Below the pieces are notes generated by a model. That model was not told the origin of the DNA. It ran no database searches and was given only the letters and a program-made list of their open reading frames with translations. From assembly GCF_036320965.1 (NCBI RefSeq), contig NC_092270.1, positions 19,469,940 through 19,533,939 on the forward strand: a stretch of 64,000 bases of DNA, written 5' to 3'. The translations under genes were made by a program, and so were the position numbers. Position 1 is the first letter of the stretch. Each line of letters begins with the position of its first letter. The stretch is from Panulirus ornatus (lineage: Eukaryota; Arthropoda; Malacostraca; Decapoda; Palinuridae). Of the stretch, positions 1-12,819 are shown one piece after another.

Positions 1-1257
1 TAGATACAGGCCAGGTGACTGTAGGACCTGTAGATACAGAGCAGGAGACTGCAGGACCTGTAGATACAGGCCAGGTGTCTGTAGGACCTGTAGATACAGA
101 GCAGGTGACTGTAGGACCTGTAGATACAGAACAGGTGACTGTAGGAGCTGTAGATACAGGCCAGGTGACTGTTGGACCTGTAGATACAGAGCAGGAGACT
201 GCAGGACCTGTAGATACAGGCCAGGTGTCTGTAGGACCTGTAGATACAGAGCAGGTGACTGTAGGACCTGTAGATACAGGCTAGGTGACTGTAGATACAG
301 GCCAGGTGACTGTAGATACAGGCCAGGTGATTGTAGGACCTGTAGATACAGAGCAGGTGACTGTAGGACCTGTAGATACAGAGCAGGTGACTGTCGGACA
401 TGTAGATACAGGCCAGGTGACTGTAGGAACTGTAGATACAGAGCAGGTAACTGTAGGACCTGTAGATACAGAGCAGGTGACTGTAGATACAGGCCAGGTG
501 ACTGTAGGTGACTAGATACAGGCCAGGTGATTGTAGGACCTGTAGATACAGAGCAGGTGATTGTAGGACCTGTAGATACAGAGCAAGTGACTGTCGGACC
601 TGTAGATACAGGCCAGGTGACTGTAGGAACTGTAGATACAGAGCAGGCAACTGTAGGACCTGTAGATACAGAGCAGGTGACTGTAGATACAGGCCAGGTG
701 ACTGTAGGTGACTGTAGATACAGGCCAGGTGACTGTAGGAGCTGTAGATACAGAGCAGGTGACTGTAGGAGCTGTATATACAGGCCAGGTGACTGTAGGA
801 CCTGTAGATACAGGCTAGGTGACTGTAGATACAGAGCAGGTGACTGTAGGAGCTGTAGATACAGGGCAGGTGACTGTAGATACAGGCCAGGTGACTGTAG
901 GAACTGTAGATACAGGCCAGGTGACTGTAGGAACTGTATATACAGGCCAGGTGACTGTAGGAGCTGTAGATACAGGCCAGGTGACTGTAGGAGCTGTATA
1001 TACAGGCCAGGTGACTGTAGGAGCTGTAGATACAGGCCAGGTGACTGTAGGAGCTGTATATACAGGCCAGGTGACTGTAGGACCTGTAGATACAGGGCAG
1101 GTGACTGTAGGAGCTGTAGATACAGGCCAGGTGACTGTAGGAACTGTATATATAGGGCAGGTGACTGTAGGAGCTGTAGATACAGGCCAGGTGACTGTAG
1201 GAGCTGTAGATACAGTGCAGGTGACTGTAGATACAGGGCAGGTGACTGTAGATACAG
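1..1257. repeat. 30-nt minisatellite upstream of Wnt8 exon 1
   Basis: About 40 copies of a 30-nt unit with the core ctgtagatacaggccag, mixed with 21-nt units that lack the ggacctgta part. The array runs off the left edge of the window and stops about 10 nt before the Wnt8 start codon. Long open frames here are an artefact of the stop-poor unit, so I do not call coding. Each unit holds an acceptor-like atacag. Confidence 0.95.
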
Positions 1258-1268
1258 TGAGGTACAGG

Positions 1269-1336
1269 ATGGCAGGAAGCACGTGGCAGATTGTGTTGGT
1301 CATACTGACCTGCTGGACGAGTCCATGTTACTCATG
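1269..1336 (+). CDS. Wnt8: Wnt8 exon 1 (signal peptide)
   Basis: Starts at ATG 1269 and encodes 22 codons plus two bases, ending at donor catg|gtgagt (phase 2). The hydrophobic core with two Cys is a typical secretion signal. The start is chosen because it is the only ATG giving a signal peptide in frame with exon 2; the sequence gtacag just before it could also be an acceptor for an upstream 5' UTR exon. Confidence 0.85.
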
Positions 1337-4300
1337 GTGAGTCAGTCCCTCCTGCACGTGGTCCCTCCTGCACGTAGTCCCTCCTGCACGTGGTCCCTCC
1401 TGCACGTGGTCCCTCCTGCACGTAGTCCCTCCTGCACGTGGTCCCTCTTGCAAGTGGTCCTTCCTGCATGTGATCCCTCCAACATGTGGTCGCTCATGCA
1501 CGTAAAACACGTGGTCCCTCCTGCACGTAAGCACGTGGTCCCTCCTGCACGTAGAGCACGTAGTCCCTACTGCACGTAGTCCCTCCTCTATGTAGAGCAC
1601 CTAGTCCCTCCTGCACGTAGAGCACGTGGTCCCTCCTGCACGTAGAGCACGTAGTCCCTCCTGCACGTACAGCACGTAGTCCCTCCTGCACGTACAGCAC
1701 GTAGTCCCTCTTGTACGTAGAGCACGTGGTCCCTACTGCACGTAGAGCATGTGGTCCCTACTGCACGTAGTCCCTCCTGCACGTAGAGCACGTAGTCCCT
1801 CCTGCACGTAGAGCACGTGGTCCCTCCTGCACGTAGAGCACGTAGTCCCTCCTGCATGTAGAGCACGTAGTCCCTCCTGCACGTACAACACGTAGTCCCT
1901 CCTGCACGTACAGCACGTAGTCCCTCCTGCACTTACAGCACGTAGTCCCTCCTGCACGTGAGCACGTGGTCCCTCCTGCACGTAGAGAACGTGGTCCTGC
2001 CTCCACTTACGGTACGTAGTCCGTCATGCACGTACATGTAGTATGTCAAGCATGCACGATAAGTTGTCCGTCATGCACGTGCAGTAGTTGACCCGTCATG
2101 CACGTGCAGTAGTTGACCCGTCATGCACGTGCAGTAGTTGACCCGTCATGCACATGCAGTAGTTGACCCGTCATGCACGTGCAGTAGTTGACCCGTCATG
2201 CACGTGCAGTAGTTGACCCGTCATGCACGTGCAGTAGTTGACCCGTCATGCACGTGCAGTAGTTGACCCGTCATGCACGTGCAGTAGTTGACCCGTCATG
2301 CACGTGCAGTAGTTGACCCGTCATGCACGTGCAGTAGTTGACCCGTCATGCACGTGCAGTAGCTGACCCGTCATGCACGTGCAGTAGTTGACCCGTCATG
2401 CACGTGCAGTAGTTGACCCGTCATGCACGTGTAGTGGTTGACCCGTCATGCACGTGCAGTAGTTGACCCGTCATGCACGTGCAGCACCCACAAGATCGTG
2501 ACTAAGACGAGTATTGCCATATATTGTATTAATACAGTAGGGGGGGGGTGTGATACAGCCGGGCCACGTCAACTACAGTAACTGTATTTTTCTCTGCCAC
2601 AGGAGGCTAGAGAACGCGGTCATGGCCGGGACGAAGGTAAGTTGACCAAGTCACACGTGGTTTGTCTCATTATGTGGTGAGCGCTACGCGCTACCCAGAA
2701 CCCTCGTGCTAGGAACATCTGGCAACCTAAAATAGTTAGCCCCCCCCCCACAAACTCCCGCTCTTAATTGGTCGTTTTGCCGTTAGGCCTCTCAACTACC
2801 CTGGTCAATTTGAACATCTTTTTTAGGGGTATACAATACACCTAAGACCATACACACCCTTCATGGTATGTGTGGTCTACCATACACACCCTTCATGGTA
2901 TGTGTGGTCTACCATACACACCCTTCATGGTATGTGTGGTCTACCATACACACCCTTCATGGTATGTGTGGTCTACCATACACACCCTTCATGGTATGTG
3001 TGGTCTACCATACACACCCTTCATGGTATGTGTGGTCTACCATACACACCCTTCATGGTATGTGTGGTCTACCATACACACCCTTCATGGTATGTGTGGT
3101 CTACCATACACACCCTTCATGGTATGTGTGGTCTACCATACACACCATGGTATGTGTGGTCTACCATACACACCCTTCATGGTATGTGTGGTCTACCATA
3201 CACACCCTTCATGGTATGTGTGGTCTACCATACACACCCTTCATGGTATGTGTGGTCTACCATACACACCATGGTATGTGTGGTCTACCATACACATCCT
3301 TCATGGTATGTGTGGTCTACCATACACACCATGGTATGTGTGGTCTACCATACACACCCTTCATGGTATGTGTGGTCTACCATACACACCATGGTATGTG
3401 TGGTCTACCATACACACCATGGTATGTGTGGTCTACCATACACACCATGGTATGTGTGGTCTACCATACACACCCTTCATGGTATGTGTGGTCTACCATA
3501 CACACCATGGTATGTGTGGTCTACCATACACATCCTTCATGGTATGTGTGGTCTACCATACACACCCTTCATGGTATGTATGGTCTACCATACATACCCT
3601 TCATGGTATGTGTGGTCTACCATACACTTCCTTCATGGTATGTGTGGTCTACCATACACTTCCTTCATGGCATGTGGTCTACCATACACTTCCTTCATGG
3701 TATGTGTGGTCTACCATACACATCCTTCATGGTATGTGGTCTACCATACACACCATGGTATGTGTGGTCTACCATACACATCCTTCATGATATATGTGGT
3801 CTACCATACACACCCCTCATGGTATGTGTGGTCTACCATACACACCCTTCATGGTATGTGTGGTCTACCATACACACCCTTCATGGTATGTGTGGTCTAC
3901 CATACACACCCTTCATGGTATGTGTGATCTACCATACACACCCTTCATGGTATGTGTGGTCTACCATACACACCATGGTATGTGTGGTCTACCATACACA
4001 CCCTTCATGGTATGTGTGGTCTACCATACACACCATGGTATGTGTGGTCTACCATACACACCCTTCATGGTATGTGTGGTCTACTATACACACCCTTCAT
4101 GGTATGTGTGGTCTACCATACACACCATGGTATGTGTGGTCTACCATACACACCCTTCATGGTATGTGTGGTCTACTATACACACCCTTCATGGTATGTG
4201 TGGTCTACCATACACACCATGGTATGTGTGGTCTACCATACACACCCTTCATGGTAAAGAGGGAGAGCGGTTTGGGAATGTCTTGGGAGTAAAGTCAGGG

Positions 4301-5713
4301 GTTAGTGAGAGGACAAGAGCAAGGGAAGGAGTAGCACTACTCCTGAAGCAGGAGTTGAGGGAGTGTAGGACACTAAACTCTAGACTGATATGGGTTGGTG
4401 TGAGTGAGAGATCTAGTGTGGGTCTGACGTACCTAATAAGTGGCATGTGCTAATGAGGGTAATTACCCGGGTGGGGGGCGGGGGGGGAGGGGCTGGACCA
4501 CACTCTGAGTGTGGTCCACTGCTCTCCACACCACCACCACCAACACAGGCCTGCCTCTCCATCATGCTAAATTATCCTACAGTATACGTGTATCTACAGT
4601 ATACACGTATCTACAGGATACATATATCTACAGTGTACATGTATCTACAGTATGCATGTATCTACAGTATACGTTTATCTACAGTATACGTTTATCTACA
4701 GTATACATGTATCTATAGTATACAAGTATCTACAGGATACGTATTTCTACAGTATACATTTATCCACAGTATACGTGTATCTACAGTATACATGTATCTA
4801 AAGTATGCGTATCTACAGTACACATGTATCTACAGTAGACATGTATACAGGATACATGTATCTACATTAGACATGTATACAGGGTACATGTATCTACAGT
4901 AGACATGTATACAGGATACATGTATCTACAGTAGACATATATACAGGATACATGTATCTACAGTAGACATGTATACAGGATACATGTATCTACAGTAGAC
5001 ATGTATACAGGATACATGTATCTACAGTAGACATGTATACAGGATACATGTATCTACAGTAGACATGTATACAGGATACATGTATCTACAGTAGACATGT
5101 ATACAGGATACATGTATCTACAGTAAACATGTATACAGGATACATGTATCTACAGTAGACATGTATACAGGATACATGTATCTACAGTAGACATGTATAC
5201 AGGATACATGTATCTACAGTAGACATGTATACAGGATACATGTATCTACAGTAGACATGTATACAGGATACATGTATCTACAGTAGACATGTATACAGGA
5301 TACATGTATCTACAGTAGACATGTATACAGGATACATGTATCTACAGTAGACATGTATACAGGATACATGTATCTACAGTAGACATGTATACAGGATACA
5401 TGTATCTACAGTAGACATGTATACAGGATACATGTATCTACAGTAGACATGTATACAGGATACATGTATCTACAGTAGACATGTATACAGGATACATGTA
5501 TCTACAGTAGACATGTATACAGGATACATGTATCTACAGTAGACATGTATACAGGATACATGTATCTACAGTATACATGTACACATGTATCTACAGTATA
5601 CATGTATACATGTATCTACAATATACATGTATCTACAGTAGACATGTATACAGTAGACATCAGCATTTGTTTTTTACGATGTAGTGAACACAGTGGCAGG
5701 TGTGTGTGTGTGT

Positions 5714-5777
<64 letters not shown>

Positions 5778-8700
5778 AGGAATGGGGGGTGGGGGGTCCC
5801 TACGGAGTGCACAGGCGGGCCAGGTCATCATCCCAGGTCAGGTCAAGGTCAGGTCACGTCGCGTGGGGTCTGGGTCAGGTGACGTCAGGGTCTTAATAAT
5901 GCAAAAGCCGAACCACCGGGTCAGGAGGTCCCAGCTGACAGCCAGCCAGTCAGCCAGCCGGCCGTCAGCCTGACCACCAGCCAGCCAGTCAGCCAGCCGG
6001 CCGTCAGCCTGACCACCAGCCAGCCGTCAGCCTGACCACCAGCCAGCCAGTCAGCCAGCCGGCCGTCAGCCTGACCACCAGCCAGCCGTCAGCCTGACCA
6101 CCAGCCAGCCAGCCAGCCAGCCAGCCAGCCGGCCGTCAGCCTGACCACCAGCCGGCCGTCAGCCTGGCACAGCTGACAGGGAATATCAGCAGAACCTTAT
6201 CATCGCTGTCACCAGACACCAGTTTACAACCTGCCAGTCACTTATTTCCCAGTCAGTCAGTCTCCCCTCACTCCTGTCCTCGTAGTCTCCGTTTTCTTTG
6301 TCGTCTCCCCTCACTCCTGTCCTCGTAGTCTCCGTTTTCTTTGTCGTCTCCCCTCACTCCTGTCCTCGTAGTCTCCGTTTTCTTTGTCGTCTCCCCTCAC
6401 TCCAGTCCTGGTATTCTCCGTTTTCTTTATCTTCTCCCAATCTTGTGTCGTCTCCCCTCACTCGCGTCCTCGTAGTCTCCGTTTTCTTTGTCTTCTCACC
6501 TTATGTCCACATGGCCACACCACCTCACCTTGTTAGGTCCACATGGCCACACCACCTCACCTTGTTAGGTCCACATGGCCACACCACCTCACCTTATGTC
6601 CACATGGCCACACCACCTCACCTTGTTATGTCCACATGGCCACACCACCTCACCTTGTTAGGTCCACATGGCCACACCACCTCACCTTATGTCCACATGG
6701 CCACACCACCTCACCTTGTTATGTCCACATGGCCACACCACCTCACCTTGTTATGTCCACATGGCCACACCACCTCACCTTATGACCACATGGCCACACC
6801 ACCTCACCTTGTTATGTCCACATGACCACACCACCTCACCTTGTTATGACCACATGGCCACACCACCTCACCTTGTTATGTCCACATGGCCATACCACCT
6901 CACCATTTATGTCCACATGGCCACACCATCTCCCCTTGTTATGTCTACATGGCCACACCACCTCACCTTGTTATGTCTACATGGCCACACCACCTCACCT
7001 TGTTATGACCACATGGCCACACCATCTCACCTTGTTATGTCTACATGGCCACACCATCTCACCTTGTTATGTCTACATGGCCACACCACCTCACCTTGTT
7101 ATGACCACATGGCCACACCACCTCACCTTGTTATGGGGTGTACCAGGGTGGGGCAAGGCTTCCAGGGCACGTTAGGGTGTACCAGGGTGTGGCGAGGCTA
7201 CCAGGGAGGTCAGGGTGTACCAGGGTAGGGCAAGGCTCCCAGGGTAGGTTAGGGTGTGTACCAGGGTGGGGCAAGACTCCCAGGGCACGTTAGGGTGTAC
7301 TAGGGTGTGGCGAGGCTACCAGGGCAGGTCAGGGTGTACCAGGGTAGGGCAAGGCTCTCAGGGCAGGTTAGGGTGTGTACCAGGGTGGGGCAAGACTCCC
7401 AGGGTAGGTTAGGGTGTACATCAGGGTGGGGCAAGGCTCCCAGGGCAAATCAGGGTGTACCAGGGTGGGGCAAGACTCTCCTCAGGGCAGGTCAGGATGT
7501 GAGTACCAAGGTGGGGCAAGGCTCGCAGGGCAGGTCAGGCGACTCCCAGCCAATTACAGGGGCGCGTGACCTCTGCCCCGAGGTCATCTGGCTGACCCCG
7601 TGGCAGGGTGTTACCCACTTCTCATTAAGGGACATTTGGAGAGGACACATCAGGTCCCCAGGCAAGGGATGACCCCCGACCTGAACACTCAGGTCCTGAC
7701 CTGGTCCGTGTTATCTTCCTCATATCGTGCACAGTACCCACCTGGTCCGTGTTATCTTCCTCATATCGTGCACAGTACCCACCTGGTCCGTGTTATCTTC
7801 CTCCTATCGTGCACAGTACCCACCTGGTCTGTGTTATCTTCCTCATATCGTGCACAGTACCCACCTGGTCCGTGTTATCTTCCTCCTATCGTGCACAGTA
7901 CCCACCTGGTCCGTGTTATCTTCCTCATATCGTGCACAGTACCCACCTGGTCTGTGTTATCTTCCTCTTATCGTGCACAGTACCCACTTGGTCTGTGTTA
8001 TCTTCCTCATATCGTGCACAGTACCTGCCTGGTCTGTGTTATCTTCCTCCTATCGTGCACAGTACCCACTTGGTCTGTGTTATCTTCCTCATATCGAGCA
8101 CAGTACCCACCTGGTCCGTGTTATCTTCCTCATATCGAGCACAGTACCCACCTGGTCTGTGTTATCTTCCTCATATCGTGCACAGTACCCATCTGGTCTG
8201 TGTTATCTTCCTCATATCTGGCACAGTACCCACCTGGTCTGTGTTATCTTCCTCATATCGAGCACAGTACCCACCTGGTCTGTGTTATCTTCCTCATATC
8301 GAGCACAGTACCCACCTGGTCCGCGTTATCTTCCTCATATCGTGCACAGTACCCACCTGGTCTGTGTTATCTTCCTCATATCGTGCACAGTACCCACCTG
8401 GTCTGTGTTATCTTCCTCATATCGAGCACAGTACCCACCTGGTCTGTGTTATCTTCCTCATATCGTGCACAGTACCCATCTGGTCCGTGTTATCTTCCTC
8501 ATATCGAGCACAGTACCCACCTGGTCCGTGTTATCTTCCTCATATCGAGCACAGTACCCATCTGGTCCGTGTTATCTTCCTCATATCGAGCACAGTACCC
8601 ACCTGGTCCGCGTTATCTTACTCATATCGAGCACAGTACCCACCTGGTCTGTGTTATCTTCCTCATATCGTGCACAGTACCCACCTGGTCTGTGTTATCT

Positions 8701-11700
8701 TCCTCATATCGTGCACAGTAACCACCTGGTCTGTGTTATCTTCCTCATATCGTGCACAGCACCCACCTGGTCTGTGCTATCTTCCTCATATCGTGCACAG
8801 CACCCACCTGGTCTGTGTTATCTTCCTCCTATCGTGCACAGTACCCACCTGGTCTGTGTTATCTTCCTCATATCGAGCACAGTACCCACCTGGTCTGTGT
8901 TATCTTCCTCATATCGTGCACAGTACCTGCCTGGTCTGTGTTATCTTCCTCATATCGTGCACAGTACCCACCTGGTCTGTGTTATCTTCCTCATATCGTG
9001 CACAGTACCTGCCTGGTCTGTTATTTTCCTCGTCGTGCACAGTACCCACCTGGTCTGTGTTATCTTCCTCATATCGTGCACAATACCCACCTGGTCCGTG
9101 TTATCTTCCTCATATCGTGCACAGTACCAGCTTGGTCTGTTATCTTCCTCATATCGTGCACAGTACCCACCTGGTCTGTGTTATCTTCCTCATATCGTGC
9201 ACAGTACCCACCTGGTCTGTGTTATCTTCCTCATATCGTGCACAGTACCCACCTGGTCTGTGTTATCTTCCTCATATCGTGCACAGTACCTGCCTGGTCT
9301 GTTTATCTTCCTCATATCGTGCACAGTACCCACCTGGTCTGTGTTATCTTCCTCATATCGTGCACAGTACCCACCTGGTCTGAGTTATCTTCCTCATATC
9401 GTGCACAGTACCTGCCTGGTCTGTGTCATCTTCCTCATATCGAGCACAGTACCCACCTGGTCTGTGTTATCTTCCTCATATCGTGCACAGTACCCATCTG
9501 ATCTGTGTTATCTTCCTCATATCGTGCACAGTACCCACCTGGTCTCTGTTATCTTCCTCATATCGTGCACAGTACCCATCTGGTCTGTGTTATCTTCCTC
9601 ATATCGTGCACAGTGCCCACCTGGTCTGTGTTATCTTCCTCATATCGAGCACAGTCCCACCTGGTCTGTGTTATCTTCCTCTTATCGTGCACAGTACCCA
9701 CCTGGTCTGTGTTATCTTCCTCCTATCGTGCACAGTACCCACCTGGTGTGTTATTTTCCTCATATCGTGCACAGTACCCATCTGGTCTGTTTATCTTCCT
9801 CATATCGTGCACAGTACCCACCTGGTCTGTGTTATCTTCCTCATATCGTGCACAGTACCCACCTGGTCTGAGTTATCTTCCTCATATCGTGCACAGTACC
9901 TGCCTGGTCTGTGTCATCTTCCTCATATCGAGCACAGTACCCACCTGGTCTGTGTTATCTTCCTCATATCGTGCACAGTACCCATCTGATCTGTGTTATC
10001 TTCCTCATATCGTGCACAGTACCCACCTGGTCTCTGTTATCTTCCTCATATCGTGCACAGTACCCATCTGGTCTGTGTTATCTTCCTCCTATCGTGCACA
10101 GTACCCAACTGGTCTGTGTTATCTTCCTCATTCCGAGCACAGTCCCACCTGGTCTGTGTTATCTTCCTCTTATCGTGCACAGTACCCACCTGGTCTGTGT
10201 TATCTTCCTCCTATCGTGCACAGTACCCACCTGGTGTGTTATTTTCCTCATATCGTGCACAGTACCCATCTGGTCTGTTATCTTCCTCATATCGTGCACA
10301 GTACCCACCTGGTGTGTGTTATCTTCCTCATATCGTGCACAGTACCCACCTGGTGTGTGTTATCTTCCTCATATCGTGCACAGTACCCACCTGGTCTGTG
10401 TTATCTTCCTCATATCGTGCACAGTACCCACCTGGTCTGTGTATCTTCCTCATATCGTGCACAGTACCCACCTGGTCTGTGTTATCTTCCTCCTATCGTG
10501 CACAGTACCCACTTGGTCTGTGTTATCTTCCTCATATCGTGCACAGTGCCCACCTGGTCTGTGTTATCTTCCTCATATCGTGCACAGTACCTACCTGGTC
10601 TGTGTTATCTTCCTCATATCGTGCACAGTACCCACCTGGTCTGTGTTATCTTCCTCATATCGTGCACAGTACCTACCTGGTCTGTGTTATCTTCCTCATA
10701 TCGTGCACAGTACCCACCTGGTCTGTGTTATCTTCCTCATATCGTGCACAGTGCCCACCTGGTCTGTGTTATCTTCCTCATATCGTGCACAGTACCCACC
10801 TGGTCTGTGTTATCTTCCTCATATCGTGCACAGTACCTACCTGGTCTGTGTTATCTTCCTCATATCGTGCACAGTACCCACCTGGTCTGTGTTATCTTCC
10901 TCATATCGTGCACAGTACCCACCTGGTCTGTGTTATCTTCCTCCTATCGTGCACAGTACCCACTTGGTCTGTGTTATCTTCCTCATATCGTGCACAGTGC
11001 CCACCTGGTCTGTGTTATCTTCCTCATATCGTGCACAGTACCTACCTGGTCTGTGTTATCTTCCTCATATCGTGCGCAGTACCCACCTGGTCTGTGTTAT
11101 CTTCCTCATATCGTGCACAGTACCTACCTGGTCTGTGTTATCTTCCTCATATCGTGCACAGTACCCACCTGGTCTGTGTTATCTTCCTCATATCGTGCAC
11201 AGTACCTACCTGGTCTGTGTTATCTTCCTCATATCGTGCACAGTACCCACCTGGTCTGTGTTATCTTCCTCATATCGTGCACAGTACCCACCTGGTCTGT
11301 GTTATCTTCCTCCTATCGTGCACAGTACCCACTTGGTCTGTGTTATCTTCCTCATATCGTGCACAGTGCCCACCTGGTCTGTGTTATCTTCCTCATATCG
11401 TGCACAGTACCTACCTGGTCTGTGTTATCTTCCTCATATCGTGCACAGTACCTACCTGGTCTGTGTTATCTTCCTCATATCGTGCACAGTACCCACCTGG
11501 TCTGTGTTATCTTCCTCATATCGTGCACAGTACCCACCTGGTCTGTGTTATCTTCCTCGTACGTGAGCTGCCGCTGATGATCGTTATCTTCCTCCTACAG
11601 GAAGGTGTTTCCCTGACGGAGAGCATCACACGAGGGGCACAGCTGGGTCTGCAGGAGTGCCAGACACAGTTCACGTGGGAGAGATGGTCCTGCCCCAACA

Positions 11701-12785
11701 CCACAACCACGTACGTACACCCAGTGGTGGTCTATCCCTACCACCACGTACGTACACCCAGTGGTGGTCTCTCCCTACAACCACGTACGTACACCCAGTG
11801 GTGGTCTCTCCTTACCACCACAACCACGTACGTACACCCAGTGGTGGTCTCTCCTTACCACCACAACCACGTACGTACACCCAGTGGTGGTCTCTCCCTA
11901 CAACCACGTACGCACACCCAGTGGTGGTCTCTCCTTACCACCACAACCACGTACGTACACCCAGTGGTGGTCTCTCCCTACCACCACAACCACGTACGTA
12001 TACCCAGTGGTGGTCTCTCCCTACCACCACAACCACGTACGTACACCCAGTGGTGGTCTCTCCCTACCACCACGTACGTACACCCAGTGGTGGTCTCTCC
12101 CTACCACCACGTACGTACACCCAGTGGTGGTCTCTCCTTACCACCACAACCACCTACGTACACCCAGTGGTGGTCTCTCCCTACCACCACAACCACGTAC
12201 GTACACCCAGTGGTGGTCTCTCCCTACCACCACAACCACGTACGTACACCCAGTGGTGGTCTCTCCCTACCACCACACCCACGTACGTACACCCAGTGGT
12301 GGTCTCTTCCTACCACTACAACCACGTACGTACACCCAAACTGCTGTAGGATAGATCTTGGTGGAGGGAGAAAAAAAGGACGTCGGAAGTGCCTTCTCCA
12401 CATGAGTGGAGGCCAGCAGTGGAGTGCCCCCAGGGCCCGTGTTTTGGAACCGCTATTCTTCTTGATCTACATGAATGACCTGCCTGGAGGTATGGCACTC
12501 CTGCCTGCTGCATATGTCTGCAGATGATGCGCAGGTCATGAGGGAAAGTGGAAACACGGGGCAGGGGGGCACTCCTGCCTGCTGCATATGTCTGCAGATG
12601 ATGCGCAAGTCATGAGGGAAAGTAGAAACACGGGGCAAGGATGGCATCAGCTTACAAGGGGACATGGACATCCAAAGTTGGTGTACTAAGTGGTTGATGA
12701 GATTAAACCCAAGTCAATGTAGTGAGGATGGGGCACAGTGGAAGAAGGCCTGCCTAGCATCTAATTGGATATAATCCTCATGAGT

Positions 12786-12819
<34 letters not shown>

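Noticed and set aside
2671..2710. tRNA-type SINE head (gtggtgagcgctac)
   Set aside because: Only the A-box-like part is present; no B-box or tail follows.
7600..11577. Several open frames of 370-690 codons, one running into Wnt8 exon 3
   Set aside because: The 41-nt unit is stop-poor in all + frames; the link to exon 3 is intron read-through, and a good acceptor sits at 11,600.
11711..12527. Extension of Wnt8 exon 3 through the intron 3 array as the main protein form
   Set aside because: It would insert a His/Val/Pro repeat into the conserved Wnt core; kept only as a possible minor isoform.
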